Shown piece by piece: positions 33,389 through 41,725 of a stretch of 64,000 bases of DNA. The DNA comes from Cyclobacteriaceae bacterium. Its GTDB lineage: Bacteria; Bacteroidota; Bacteroidia; Cytophagales; Cyclobacteriaceae. A program made the position numbers and the translations under genes. Positions within the stretch are counted from its first letter, which is position 1; every line of letters starts with the position of its first letter. The stretch lies in the NCBI GenBank assembly GCA_016787755.1, contig JAEUUA010000001.1, positions 62,001 to 126,000 on the forward strand, given 5' to 3'. The notes under the pieces are model-generated. The model was not told where the DNA came from and did not search any database. It worked only from the letters and a program-made list of their open reading frames with translations.

Positions 33389-34642
33389 TCATCCAACCTT
33401 AACCAACTCTTTATCAAGTTCTTCAAGGCTTTCAAATTGTAGTTCATCCACATCATCGGGTTCCTTGCGATAAAAGATCATTCCGAGGGTCATGATTAAT
33501 CCCGTCAATAGAATTGAGTAAAGCAGGATACCACTGCTAAAACTGTCCTGAATATAAATTTGAGGAATGGCAAAAAATAGCAGGACTGTAATTAGTCCTC
33601 TTGGTGCTATGAACAATTCTGGGTTAATACTTTTCATAAATAGTCGGAGACATAGCAACCGAACGGCATACAATGCCCCAACAAGGCTTACACTGATTAA
33701 AGCGGTTTCAAGGTTTAACAAGGATTGAAGGTCAAGCGTTAGACCGAAAACAACAAAAAAGAACGTGCGCACAACAAACGCTGATTCCAATGTTACCAGG
33801 TGAAATTCCTTATTGATTTTTTTCAAGGCTGTTTCATTGATAAACGCTCGCAATTTTCCGGCAAAAAACAATTTATAATTGCTTAAAATAAGTCCAAAGA
33901 CAAGAATCACAATCAGGGAAGATAGATGAAACATTTTTCCTACGGCATAGAGCGCAATGAGCACGGAGATTAATAGAAAAAGTTTTGCGTTTTCTTGTAT
34001 TCTCTGAAATATCAATACAAGCAAATAGCTAATGATAATTGACAACCCAACCGTAATTCCAATATTAATACCTACTTCTTGCAGGATCGAACCCGCGGTG
34101 GCATTTTCACTGACACCAATGACAAAGTAAAATAACATGATCCCTAGAATATCAGAAAAGGTACTTTCGTAGATCATGAACTCTTTCTTTTTGTCGGATA
34201 ATTGTTTCACACTGGGAATGATGATAGCACTACTCATTACCGATAGAGGGATAGAATAGATCAGGGCGATGAAGAATTCAAATCCAAGAAAATATTGAAT
34301 GAGAAAGGCAAGTGCAATCGATGAGCCAGCAAGGGCTAGCAATGCTACCGTAAAGGCCTTAATAATCAATGAACGCTTTTCAGCAGTTAACCTAAGATCA
34401 AGGGCTGCTTCTAACACAATCATGATTAACCCAACAATTCCAAGCAATTGAAGGATGCTGAATACACTTCCGCCTAGTTTTAAATTAAAATAAGCCAACG
34501 TAAACTGGCATCCCACACCCAATATAATAAGCAGGAGTACACTCGGAATTTTAGTAACCTTTGAGATCCATCCAAAAGAATAAGAAATCATGATAATACT
34601 ACATATTAGAAGTATATCGTAATAAATATTTTGGGTAATCAT
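33389..34642 (-). CDS. Cation:proton antiporter (CPA family)
   Basis: 417 residues with about 12 membrane helices and a short acidic C-terminal tail (KEPDDVDELQFESLEELDKELVKVG). The fold and motifs (LLLIILGVGCQF, IPLSVMSSAIIIPSVKQL, ESTFSDILGIMLFYF, PRGLITVLLFFAIPQI) fit NhaP/Kef-like monovalent-cation/H+ exchange. No TrkA-N domain is attached. It is divergent from the giant permease gene at 34762, and both have the same ECF-type promoter motif back to back in the 119-base gap. Ion specificity (Na+ or K+) cannot be read. Confidence 0.9.
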   Translation of the reverse strand: MITQNIYYDILLICSIIMISYSFGWISKVTKIPSVLLLIILGVGCQFTLAYFNLKLGGSVFSILQLLGIVGLIMIVLEAALDLRLTAEKRSLIIKAFTVALLALAGSSIALAFLIQYFLGFEFFIALIYSIPLSVMSSAIIIPSVKQLSDKKKEFMIYESTFSDILGIMLFYFVIGVSENATAGSILQEVGINIGITVGLSIIISYLLVLIFQRIQENAKLFLLISVLIALYAVGKMFHLSSLIVILVFGLILSNYKLFFAGKLRAFINETALKKINKEFHLVTLESAFVVRTFFFVVFGLTLDLQSLLNLETALISVSLVGALYAVRLLCLRLFMKSINPELFIAPRGLITVLLFFAIPQIYIQDSFSSGILLYSILLTGLIMTLGMIFYRKEPDDVDELQFESLEELDKELVKVG

Positions 34643-34668
34643 ATTATTATTGGTTAATATGTTGGTGA

Positions 34669-34698
34669 GTAAGACTTAACCTCATAAGGAAGGTCACA
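34669..34698 (-). promoter_or_regulatory. ECF-type promoter of the CPA antiporter (motif copy 1)
   Basis: On the minus strand TGTGACCTT (34690-34698), then 13 bases, then AGTCTTAC (34669-34676), about 27 bases before the ATG. It matches three other copies near the local ECF sigma gene, with one extra spacer base. Confidence 0.6.
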
Positions 34699-34711
34699 TT
34701 TTTATAAGATT

Positions 34712-34740
34712 TGTGACCTCTTTACCAAAGCAAGTCATAA
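34712..34740 (+). promoter_or_regulatory. ECF-type promoter of the giant permease operon (motif copy 2)
   Basis: TGTGACCTC (34712-34720), 12 bases, AGTCATAA (34733-34740), 21 bases before the ATG at 34762. Spacing is identical to the copies before the sigma gene and the CmpX-like channel gene. Its -35 box faces that of copy 1, making the inverted repeat AGGTCACA/TGTGACCT. Confidence 0.72.
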
Positions 34741-34761
34741 ATGTAAAAGAACTACTAGTTA

Positions 34762-37700
34762 ATGGCAAAAATCAACAAGTTCGGAACTTTTGGAGGGGTC
34801 TTTACTCCGTCAATTCTAACCATTCTCGGTGTAATAATGTATTTGCGTTTGCCGATGATTGTTGGTGAAGCAGGTCTATGGGCTACCCTCGGGATTATCA
34901 TTGTGGCACACATCATTTCTGTAACTACCGGGCTTAGTGTTTCGTCTATCGCAACTGATAAGAAAGTAGAAGCGGGTGGGACTTATTATATGATTTCGAG
35001 AAGTCTCGGTCTTCCCATTGGAGGCACACTGGGGCTTGCCCTCTTCGTTGGACTTTCATTCAGTGTGAGTTTATACCTTATCGGTTTTGCTGAAAGTTTC
35101 CTTAGCTATTGGGGATTTGAGGTTACTGTCAATATGATTCGAATAACCGGCACGATCATATTGGTAGTGGTAACTACGGTTACATTCATAAGCACTTCGC
35201 TGGCCATTAAGACGCAGTACTTTATTATGGTAGCGATTATCCTTTCACTTATTTCCATTCTTATGGGAAGCCATTCATTTAGCCCTCAAGTCATCTCATC
35301 TCTTAACGCTGTTGAGTCTCCATCAAAATCCCTCCCCTTTATGTTATTGTTTGGAATATTTTTTCCTGCGGTGACGGGTTTTGAGGCTGGCGTTTCTATG
35401 TCTGGTGATTTAAAAGACCCTAAGAAATCCATCCCTTCAGGATCCATCATGGCTATTGTGGTGGGGTTAATTGTTTATATTTTATTGGCATTCTTTTTTG
35501 CTTTTACGGTAGACTCAAAAATCCTTGCCACCGATTCTCAGGTTCTACTAAAGATTTCCTGGATACCGGAATTGGTCATTGCGGGAATCTGGGGAGCTAC
35601 ATTATCTTCAGCATTTGGGAGCATCCTGGGGGCACCTCGAATTTTGCAGGCTACTGCTACCGATAAAATTTCACCTCGTTTTTTTTCAAAAGGGGTGGGC
35701 GCCTCCAACGAGCCCCGCAATGCACTATTGCTCACATTCGTGATTGCAGAAGTTGGAATCTTAATTGGTGAGTTGGATGTGATTGCGCGTGTTGTCTCTA
35801 TCTTTTTTATTACTACGTATGGCTTCCTTAATTTAAGTTGTGCCTTCGAGCGGTGGACAAGTGCTGACTTTAGACCAAGTTTTAAAACACCAATTTGGGT
35901 AAGTCTTCTTGGCGCAGTGGCTTGTTTCATCGTAATGATTCAACTTGATTTTATAGCTACCCTTGGTGCTAGTGTAATTTTGGGGGGGTTGTATTTATTC
36001 CTGAAAAGAAAAGAGCTCTCATTACAAAGTGGGGATGCATGGGGTGGAATATGGGCTACGCTGGCAAAAACTTCACTCCAAAGACTCACTTCATCCAAGC
36101 AACACAATCGAAACTGGCGACCGAACATCTTAATGTTTAATGGCAATGAAGAATCTCGAAAGTTTATGACAGGATTAGGAAAGTCCATTGCGGGTAAGCT
36201 TGGGTTACTCTCTTCGTTTGAACTATTCCCTTCAAACGATCCAACAACTAAACTCAGGCGAACTACTGAATCTAAGGATGAAAGTTATTTCAAGAGCTCA
36301 TACACATGCAGCTCGGTATACGAAGGCATTGATGAAATTGCCCGTCTGTATGGATATGCTGGTGTGGAGCCAAACACGGTACTGATGGGATGGAGCAGCA
36401 AGGCTGAAAACAAAGAGGCATTTCTAAAGTTGATTAGCCGATTGGAAAGTTATGATCTTAATGCCCTGTTTCTTAATCACCGAGCCACTGGAAAAAAAAT
36501 GTTGACTCCGACTATTGATATCTGGTGGAGCGGATGGGGCAGAAATCTTTCGCTAGCTTTAAATATTGTGAGGCACCTCACCAGTTCCAATTCCTGGACT
36601 CGGGCACACATCAGGCTGATGATTATCTTAAATAATGAGAATGATTCAGACTCAATTAACCGCTACATTAAAAATGTATTGCTTCAATACAGGGCAAATA
36701 TTACGCTGAAGATTATTGATAACCATATTACAAGACAAACTCGTGAAGAGATAATTGCTACTGAATCAAACACTACTGACTTGGCGATAATAGGAATACC
36801 AGACAGTCATTTTGATGACTTGACAACTACCTACAAGTATGTAAGGGCTATTTGTGATAAACTTCCTTCTGCTTTATTCATTAATGCCTCCAGTAAGCTT
36901 GAAGAACATAACGTAATTAAAGAGCAAGAAAAGAACATTCATACTACAAATCAAAACGAATGGATCCTTCCCACCCTAACAGAATCGCGATACGCAGAAA
37001 TTACAAATGACATCCGAAAAATCGATGAACGCGGGCTGCACCTGGTAGAAGTTGTTCACAAGAAAATATTTACAACCTTTCTGGCACCCGAAAATTTCAT
37101 TTATGAAAAAATAGATAAACTAAATCGATTAACAACATCAGCGCTGAACAAAGTTTTACATTATGAAAACCTCTATCAACGTCATGCGGCTATCGTTCGT
37201 GCGAAAAGGTATTTTAACGATCAGGTAGTTTCTATATTGGAGGATGTTGCCATGCACTTTGTTCACGAGCACAAAGAATTATTGCAAGAAGAAATTCGGT
37301 GGTATGTAGAACAACTAAGGAAAGATGCAGATAAGTTTCCGAAATTTAAATCAGTTGCCTATTCAAAATCAGAATTTGCATCCAACCCGGAAGATAGTCC
37401 AGCTTTGCGTTGGTTCAAGTTTCGTAAAAGATTCACTCATCCATTCTCCCGAAATTCAATTTCAATAAAAGCCAACTACCGGGAAGGGGCTACTTACTTT
37501 TTCCGCGATATACGCTATCAATTCTTAACCATGCTCATCGGAGATTTGGAGAAGAAATCCTCGGCTTCACGTGACATGTTCCTTCATTATATAAGTTGGT
37601 GTGATAGCTCATTTCAGGCTATGATAGACATCTCTGATAACCCCACTCAAAATGAGATGATCAAAGATTTCATAAACGCATCGAAAGAGAAAACAGCAGC

Positions 37701-39828
37701 ATTGATCAATGTCAAAAATGAAATATTATTAACTAATAAAGGTCGATTACAACAGGAGTATCGTAAAAGCGTCCTGTTCTTCATGCATCAATTGGAGCGA
37801 ATCGACTTCAATGCAGTGATTCGAAGAAAAAGACGCTCGGAGAAATTTTATGAATTAAAGCGAGAAATCCTATTCACTTTCCCCTCAGCCTGGGCAGAGG
37901 CCATCGAGCTTGATTTAAATACCATAAAATCTAACATAGTTCTAAATGACTATTACAGCTTTGTAAAGCAAGAGTTGCGTGGTTACAAAAATCAACTAGA
38001 GAAATTTTTTATCAAGGAGCAGCATCAACCTGTGAATATCTTGATTGAAACATTGGTACAGACCGCTTCTCTTTCCGGTCAAACCAAACAAACATCGTTA
38101 GCGAGTTGGGATTTTGATTACGAATATCCTCGGGAATTATTGAGAGATACTGCAGAAAAAATTATTACAAGAGCCAATTTACTTCCTGAGGAAAATGTTA
38201 TCGTGTCACGATCCGGAAAGGAAACACAGGCCATTACCCTTCCAATAAGGGCAATGGTTGCACACCTTACCGAGTCAACACTGATCGGTCCTATCAATGA
38301 TCATCTTGAAGAGCTGACGACCAAACTAAAGCGTGCAAATCTTGTGATTAATGATCGTGCCAGTCTTACCATTTTCAATCTATTTAATCACAAGAATGAA
38401 GATCTGGAGTTCTTGCGATTAGAAGAGGTTAATGATGCCACCCAATCTATCAAAAAAGAAATGGAGTCAGTTTCCAACTCTTTTAGCTTCTTGCAAAAGC
38501 ACATTGACAAACAATGTGATGATCTTAAAAATTCACTCAAACTATACCACTTATCAGACCTATCAGGAAATTTCTCAACGCTGGTAAGAGCGCAACGAAA
38601 AAAGCGACTTCAATCCCGGTTAACGGATAACCTTCAAAGCGTAATTACATGGACAAAAAATGTTTTGGTGTCTTTACTTTATTCCCAAACGAAAGGAGTC
38701 TTATTGGCTAAGAAATTATCAAATACCAATCATTCCCTTTCTGAGAATGAGCGAATAATGAATCTGGTGAGTAGTGCCACGCCTAATCAAGACATACTTC
38801 AAAAGTTGCCCCACTACTATGTTTCTCTTTTCAGCGGACGATCCAACATTGGAGACAATTTTTGGGTAGACAGGCGCGTAGAAGAAAAGCAATTTGAAGC
38901 TGCCCTTCAGCGCTATAAGATAAATGGAAATGGATTTATTTTAGTATTAGGTGAGCGTAATACAGGGAAGACCGCCCTGTGTAAACGATTTTGTGATCTT
39001 CATTCAAACGAGTTTAAAGGGTACCAGCTATTTGCCCCGGAGGATGGATCAGTAAGTATTGAAGAATTTGACAACGCCTTGTGTAAGGCCACACAATTAG
39101 AAGGCGGCTCCAGCGAGATCCTAAATCTGCTGCCTCACAACACGATGATCCTCATTCATGATCTGGAGTTATGGTGGGAACGCTCGGAAAACGGATTTAC
39201 TATTATCCGGCATGTTAAATCTTTGATCGAACAGTTTTCTTCTAAATGTCTTTTTGTTATAAACCTGAATCCATTTGCTCATACTATCATAAATATGGTT
39301 GAGCCCTTGGATACCCATTGCGCAGGTATAGTTCGATGTCTTCCTTTCAACTCCTTTGAGTTGAAACAACTACTCATAACCCGGCATAAATCCAGTGGGT
39401 TGAACTTACATTTTGGATCAGGAAACGTTAACATGTTTAGCGAAATCAGAATGGCCCATAAATTCAATAAACTTTTTAATTATTCTGCCGGTAACCCAGG
39501 AGTAGCCATGAACGCATGGCTTTCTGGCATTAAAGAATTTTCGGACAAAACTATTTTGTGGAAGACCCCTCAATTAGAGGACGAAGATGCATTTGACGAA
39601 ATGACTGAGGCGTGGAGTCATCTGTGTATACAATTGCTTTTACATAAGCGAATGAGTTTGGATAAATTAATTCGAACGGTAGCCATGGAAGAACATCAAA
39701 TGAAGAACGCCTTACAGGCAATGAAGCGACTTCAAATCGTTTCAGTGCGTGGTAAAGATATATACCATCTAAATCCGATGATCGAATTTTTATTAATCAG
39801 TAACTTTAGAAAAAGAGGATGGATATGA
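34762..39828 (+). CDS. Cation-chloride-cotransporter-like permease fused to a P-loop NTPase (1688 aa)
   Basis: Residues 1-420 form a 12-helix APC-superfamily permease close to SLC12 cotransporters (FGGVFTPSILTILGVIMYLRLP, FPAVTGFEAGVSMSGDLKDPKKSIPSG). Residues about 440-720 resemble the SLC12 cytoplasmic domain (NWRPNILMF, VEPNTVLMGW, DIWWSGWGRNLSLALNIV). About 720-1380 is long, helical and charged with no known domain. About 1380-1610 is a STAND/AAA-like NTPase: Walker A GERNTGKT (1397-1404), Walker B MILIHDLE (1462-1469), and a winged-helix-like end (about 1625-1680). Normal relatives lack the last 950 residues. It overlaps the MscS-like gene by four bases. Na+, K+ and Cl- cotransport gated by the NTPase is inference. 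Confidence 0.85.
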   Translation: MAKINKFGTFGGVFTPSILTILGVIMYLRLPMIVGEAGLWATLGIIIVAHIISVTTGLSVSSIATDKKVEAGGTYYMISRSLGLPIGGTLGLALFVGLSFSVSLYLIGFAESFLSYWGFEVTVNMIRITGTIILVVVTTVTFISTSLAIKTQYFIMVAIILSLISILMGSHSFSPQVISSLNAVESPSKSLPFMLLFGIFFPAVTGFEAGVSMSGDLKDPKKSIPSGSIMAIVVGLIVYILLAFFFAFTVDSKILATDSQVLLKISWIPELVIAGIWGATLSSAFGSILGAPRILQATATDKISPRFFSKGVGASNEPRNALLLTFVIAEVGILIGELDVIARVVSIFFITTYGFLNLSCAFERWTSADFRPSFKTPIWVSLLGAVACFIVMIQLDFIATLGASVILGGLYLFLKRKELSLQSGDAWGGIWATLAKTSLQRLTSSKQHNRNWRPNILMFNGNEESRKFMTGLGKSIAGKLGLLSSFELFPSNDPTTKLRRTTESKDESYFKSSYTCSSVYEGIDEIARLYGYAGVEPNTVLMGWSSKAENKEAFLKLISRLESYDLNALFLNHRATGKKMLTPTIDIWWSGWGRNLSLALNIVRHLTSSNSWTRAHIRLMIILNNENDSDSINRYIKNVLLQYRANITLKIIDNHITRQTREEIIATESNTTDLAIIGIPDSHFDDLTTTYKYVRAICDKLPSALFINASSKLEEHNVIKEQEKNIHTTNQNEWILPTLTESRYAEITNDIRKIDERGLHLVEVVHKKIFTTFLAPENFIYEKIDKLNRLTTSALNKVLHYENLYQRHAAIVRAKRYFNDQVVSILEDVAMHFVHEHKELLQEEIRWYVEQLRKDADKFPKFKSVAYSKSEFASNPEDSPALRWFKFRKRFTHPFSRNSISIKANYREGATYFFRDIRYQFLTMLIGDLEKKSSASRDMFLHYISWCDSSFQAMIDISDNPTQNEMIKDFINASKEKTAALINVKNEILLTNKGRLQQEYRKSVLFFMHQLERIDFNAVIRRKRRSEKFYELKREILFTFPSAWAEAIELDLNTIKSNIVLNDYYSFVKQELRGYKNQLEKFFIKEQHQPVNILIETLVQTASLSGQTKQTSLASWDFDYEYPRELLRDTAEKIITRANLLPEENVIVSRSGKETQAITLPIRAMVAHLTESTLIGPINDHLEELTTKLKRANLVINDRASLTIFNLFNHKNEDLEFLRLEEVNDATQSIKKEMESVSNSFSFLQKHIDKQCDDLKNSLKLYHLSDLSGNFSTLVRAQRKKRLQSRLTDNLQSVITWTKNVLVSLLYSQTKGVLLAKKLSNTNHSLSENERIMNLVSSATPNQDILQKLPHYYVSLFSGRSNIGDNFWVDRRVEEKQFEAALQRYKINGNGFILVLGERNTGKTALCKRFCDLHSNEFKGYQLFAPEDGSVSIEEFDNALCKATQLEGGSSEILNLLPHNTMILIHDLELWWERSENGFTIIRHVKSLIEQFSSKCLFVINLNPFAHTIINMVEPLDTHCAGIVRCLPFNSFELKQLLITRHKSSGLNLHFGSGNVNMFSEIRMAHKFNKLFNYSAGNPGVAMNAWLSGIKEFSDKTILWKTPQLEDEDAFDEMTEAWSHLCIQLLLHKRMSLDKLIRTVAMEEHQMKNALQAMKRLQIVSVRGKDIYHLNPMIEFLLISNFRKRGWI

Positions 39829-40532
39829 TAAACATGATCTATTTAATAATAACAAGTGGTCTGACTTTTATCGGTGTTAAAACTTTAAAATTAATTTGTC
39901 TTCGCAATAAGACTACACTAAAATTCATCCCCTTTGTAAGTGCGTTTGAACTCGTAGTCTGGACCTCCATTCTCTTTTGGGCAATTGATATTTTCTTCTC
40001 CAGAAAATCATATTACTTATACCTGATAATCATTCTGGTATTATCCCTTACTGCCCTACTCGTATGGTTTTATGTCAAAGATATTATTGCGGGTTTTTTA
40101 TTTAAAATCCGTCATAATCCGATAAAGAACCAAATCCTTCAAAGTAAAGAATGGAATGGAATTATAAAAAAAATCGGAGTTTCTCATCTTTCCATTGAAC
40201 AGCAGGACAGAAAATGGCATCGGATACCTTATTCTTTACTTGTTAATGTAACACTTTCCCTTCTATCCCCCCGCTCACAAACATCCAGTGAAACGACTAT
40301 GAAAGTTGAACTCAATCCAAATATTGATCCTGAATATTTTACGGCTCGCCTTCGTGAGTCACTCGCGACATCCTCCTGGTGTGTAGCCTGCAAACCTATT
40401 CTAGTTCAACCTGATTTAGCTGCGGAGGGTATATTATTAATTTCCTTTTATATTCTAAATCCATCCTATCAGGCTTTAGCAAAGGACAAGGTCAATCAAT
40501 TAGTGCTTCGACTTCAGGAAAAACAATTTTGA
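39825..40532 (+). CDS. Small MscS-like membrane protein coupled to the giant permease
   Basis: About 235 residues: three hydrophobic segments (about 5-25, 35-58, 62-90), then a soluble part resembling the MscS beta domain and C-terminal alpha/beta domain (WNGIIKKIGVSHLSIEQQDRKWHRIPYSLLVN, where IPYSLLVN takes the place of the usual IPNS motif). The Gly/Ala-rich pore helix is weakly conserved (VKDIIAGFLFKIR). ATG at 39825 gives an ATGA overlap with the permease gene; ATG at 39819 is also in frame. Coupled translation suggests one complex with the permease-NTPase. Channel activity is not certain. Confidence 0.72.
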   Translation: MINMIYLIITSGLTFIGVKTLKLICLRNKTTLKFIPFVSAFELVVWTSILFWAIDIFFSRKSYYLYLIIILVLSLTALLVWFYVKDIIAGFLFKIRHNPIKNQILQSKEWNGIIKKIGVSHLSIEQQDRKWHRIPYSLLVNVTLSLLSPRSQTSSETTMKVELNPNIDPEYFTARLRESLATSSWCVACKPILVQPDLAAEGILLISFYILNPSYQALAKDKVNQLVLRLQEKQF

Positions 40533-40800
40533 AGTAACTTTTGAGAACCTGGTGGCGAGGGTAAAAGATAAATGATGAGCTCTAAATCGCTGCTTTAAAG
40601 TGCCAAGTGATAACTATGATAGTAACTTTAGAGCTTTTCAACTACTATTAACCCCGAGGCTGGCATCCAGTTCTGCGATACAATCAATAATTGGTTGATC
40701 GAATAATCATGATTAATTCTGTGCCAGTTTAGGAATTGAGCGACTTATGACTTAATCAGCTGCAGGATGAAGTAAATAATATACATTCTTAACTTTACTA
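40533..40800. other. Intergenic region after the mini-MscS gene
   Basis: No gene is seen in the 301 bases between the genes. GCTCTAAA (40579-40586) and TTTAGAGC (40627-40634) form an inverted repeat followed by TTTT, a possible long-loop terminator of the permease operon. The ECF promoter of the sigma gene fills the right end (40801-40829). Confidence 0.4.
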
Positions 40801-40829
40801 TGTGACTTTTTTGAATCCATTAGTCATAC
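40801..40829 (+). promoter_or_regulatory. ECF-type autoregulatory promoter of the sigma gene (motif copy 3)
   Basis: TGTGACTTT (40801-40809), 12 bases, AGTCATAC (40822-40829). The -10 box ends 4 bases before the sigma gene ATG at 40834, so the mRNA would be nearly or fully leaderless. Confidence 0.72.
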
Positions 40830-40833
40830 TACT

Positions 40834-41400
40834 ATGGAACCAACGTTACTAACCGATGAAGAAATAGTTTCGCAAATTGTATCCAACAGAGATACACAGC
40901 TTTTTGAAATCTTATATGAACGTCATTCGGGTAGAGTCTATAATAAGTGCTTCTCATTCGTTCATGAAAATGCATTGGCTGAGGATCTCACACATGATAT
41001 TTTCCTTAAGGTATATCTATCATTAAAATCTTTTGAGGGCCGCTCAAAATTTTCCACCTGGATTTACTCGATCACCTACAATTACTGCGTAGATACCATC
41101 AATTTAAAAAAAAAGACGACTCAAAAACTTGAGGAATATCAGTATGATCAAGTCTCCTTTACAGAACCCGATGATGCGGAATTGTTTTGCATCCAAATTG
41201 AAGTGCTTACTAAAATACTGAACACCATTCGCCCAGAAGAAAAAAGCATTTTACTCATGAAGTATCAGGATGACTTTTCGCTTCAGGATATCTCTGATTC
41301 ATTAGGGATTGGATTGAGTGCCGTTAAAATGCGCCTCACCCGAGCCAAGCAAAAAGTAGTTGATTTATATAATGCAAAATCAAGTCATATAACAGCATAG
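40834..41400 (+). CDS. ECF RNA polymerase sigma factor of the ion-transport region
   Basis: 188 residues with sigma region 2 (LFEILYERHSGRVYNKCFSFVHENALAEDLTHDIFLKVYLSLKSFEGRSKFSTWIYSITYNYCVD) and region 4 (IRPEEKSILLMKYQDDFSLQDISDSLGIGLSAVKMRLTRAKQKV). No transmembrane anti-sigma gene follows; instead a 78-residue soluble protein starts 5 bases downstream. The shared promoter motif before this gene, the antiporter, the giant permease and the CmpX-like channel suggests that this factor drives them all and itself. The inducing signal, perhaps salt or osmotic change, is inference. Confidence 0.93.
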   Translation: MEPTLLTDEEIVSQIVSNRDTQLFEILYERHSGRVYNKCFSFVHENALAEDLTHDIFLKVYLSLKSFEGRSKFSTWIYSITYNYCVDTINLKKKTTQKLEEYQYDQVSFTEPDDAELFCIQIEVLTKILNTIRPEEKSILLMKYQDDFSLQDISDSLGIGLSAVKMRLTRAKQKVVDLYNAKSSHITA

Positions 41401-41405
41401 ACGCT

Positions 41406-41642
41406 ATGGAAAATACAAATAACATCCCCACGAATCCATTTAAGTTACTGGAAGGAGACGAAAAGGTTCCGGAAAACCTTAAAGATAAAGTTATGTCCAG
41501 TATTAATTTCAGTAACATGCTCCTGGATATCACTGAACTATTTACGACTAATATGGCCAGTAGCGTAGGCTCACTGTTCAAAGTTGATTCCATTGGAGAA
41601 AAGGAAGAAAAGAATAAAGATGATAAGGAAAATAAAAAATAA
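41406..41642 (+). CDS. Small acidic/lysine-rich protein following the ECF sigma gene
   Basis: 78 residues, no membrane segment and no signal peptide. The N-terminal part (IPTNPFKLLEGDEKVPENLKDKVMSSI) looks like a short linear or helical motif, the middle is a hydrophobic helix (FSNMLLDITELFTTNMASSVGSLFK), and the end is a Lys/Glu/Asp tail. It starts 5 bases after the sigma gene, so it is surely co-expressed. Position suggests a soluble anti-sigma or sigma-binding partner. I do not recognise a family. Confidence 0.7.
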   Translation: MENTNNIPTNPFKLLEGDEKVPENLKDKVMSSINFSNMLLDITELFTTNMASSVGSLFKVDSIGEKEEKNKDDKENKK

Positions 41643-41643
41643 A

Positions 41644-41672
41644 TGTGACTTTCCCTGCAATAGCAGTCATAC
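41644..41672 (+). promoter_or_regulatory. ECF-type promoter of the CmpX-like channel gene (motif copy 4)
   Basis: TGTGACTTT (41644-41652), 12 bases, AGTCATAC (41665-41672). Both boxes are identical in sequence to those of the sigma gene promoter, and the spacer length is the same although the spacer sequence differs. Confidence 0.72.
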
Positions 41673-41725
41673 AATTATATGAGAAGTATTTGGACCGCAG
41701 ATAGATAACCCTAAACGATAAAATT

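Noticed and set aside
35538..35930. A 130-codon open frame antisense to the giant permease
   Set aside because: It mirrors hydrophobic permease codons, has no recognisable domain and lies wholly inside a well-supported gene.
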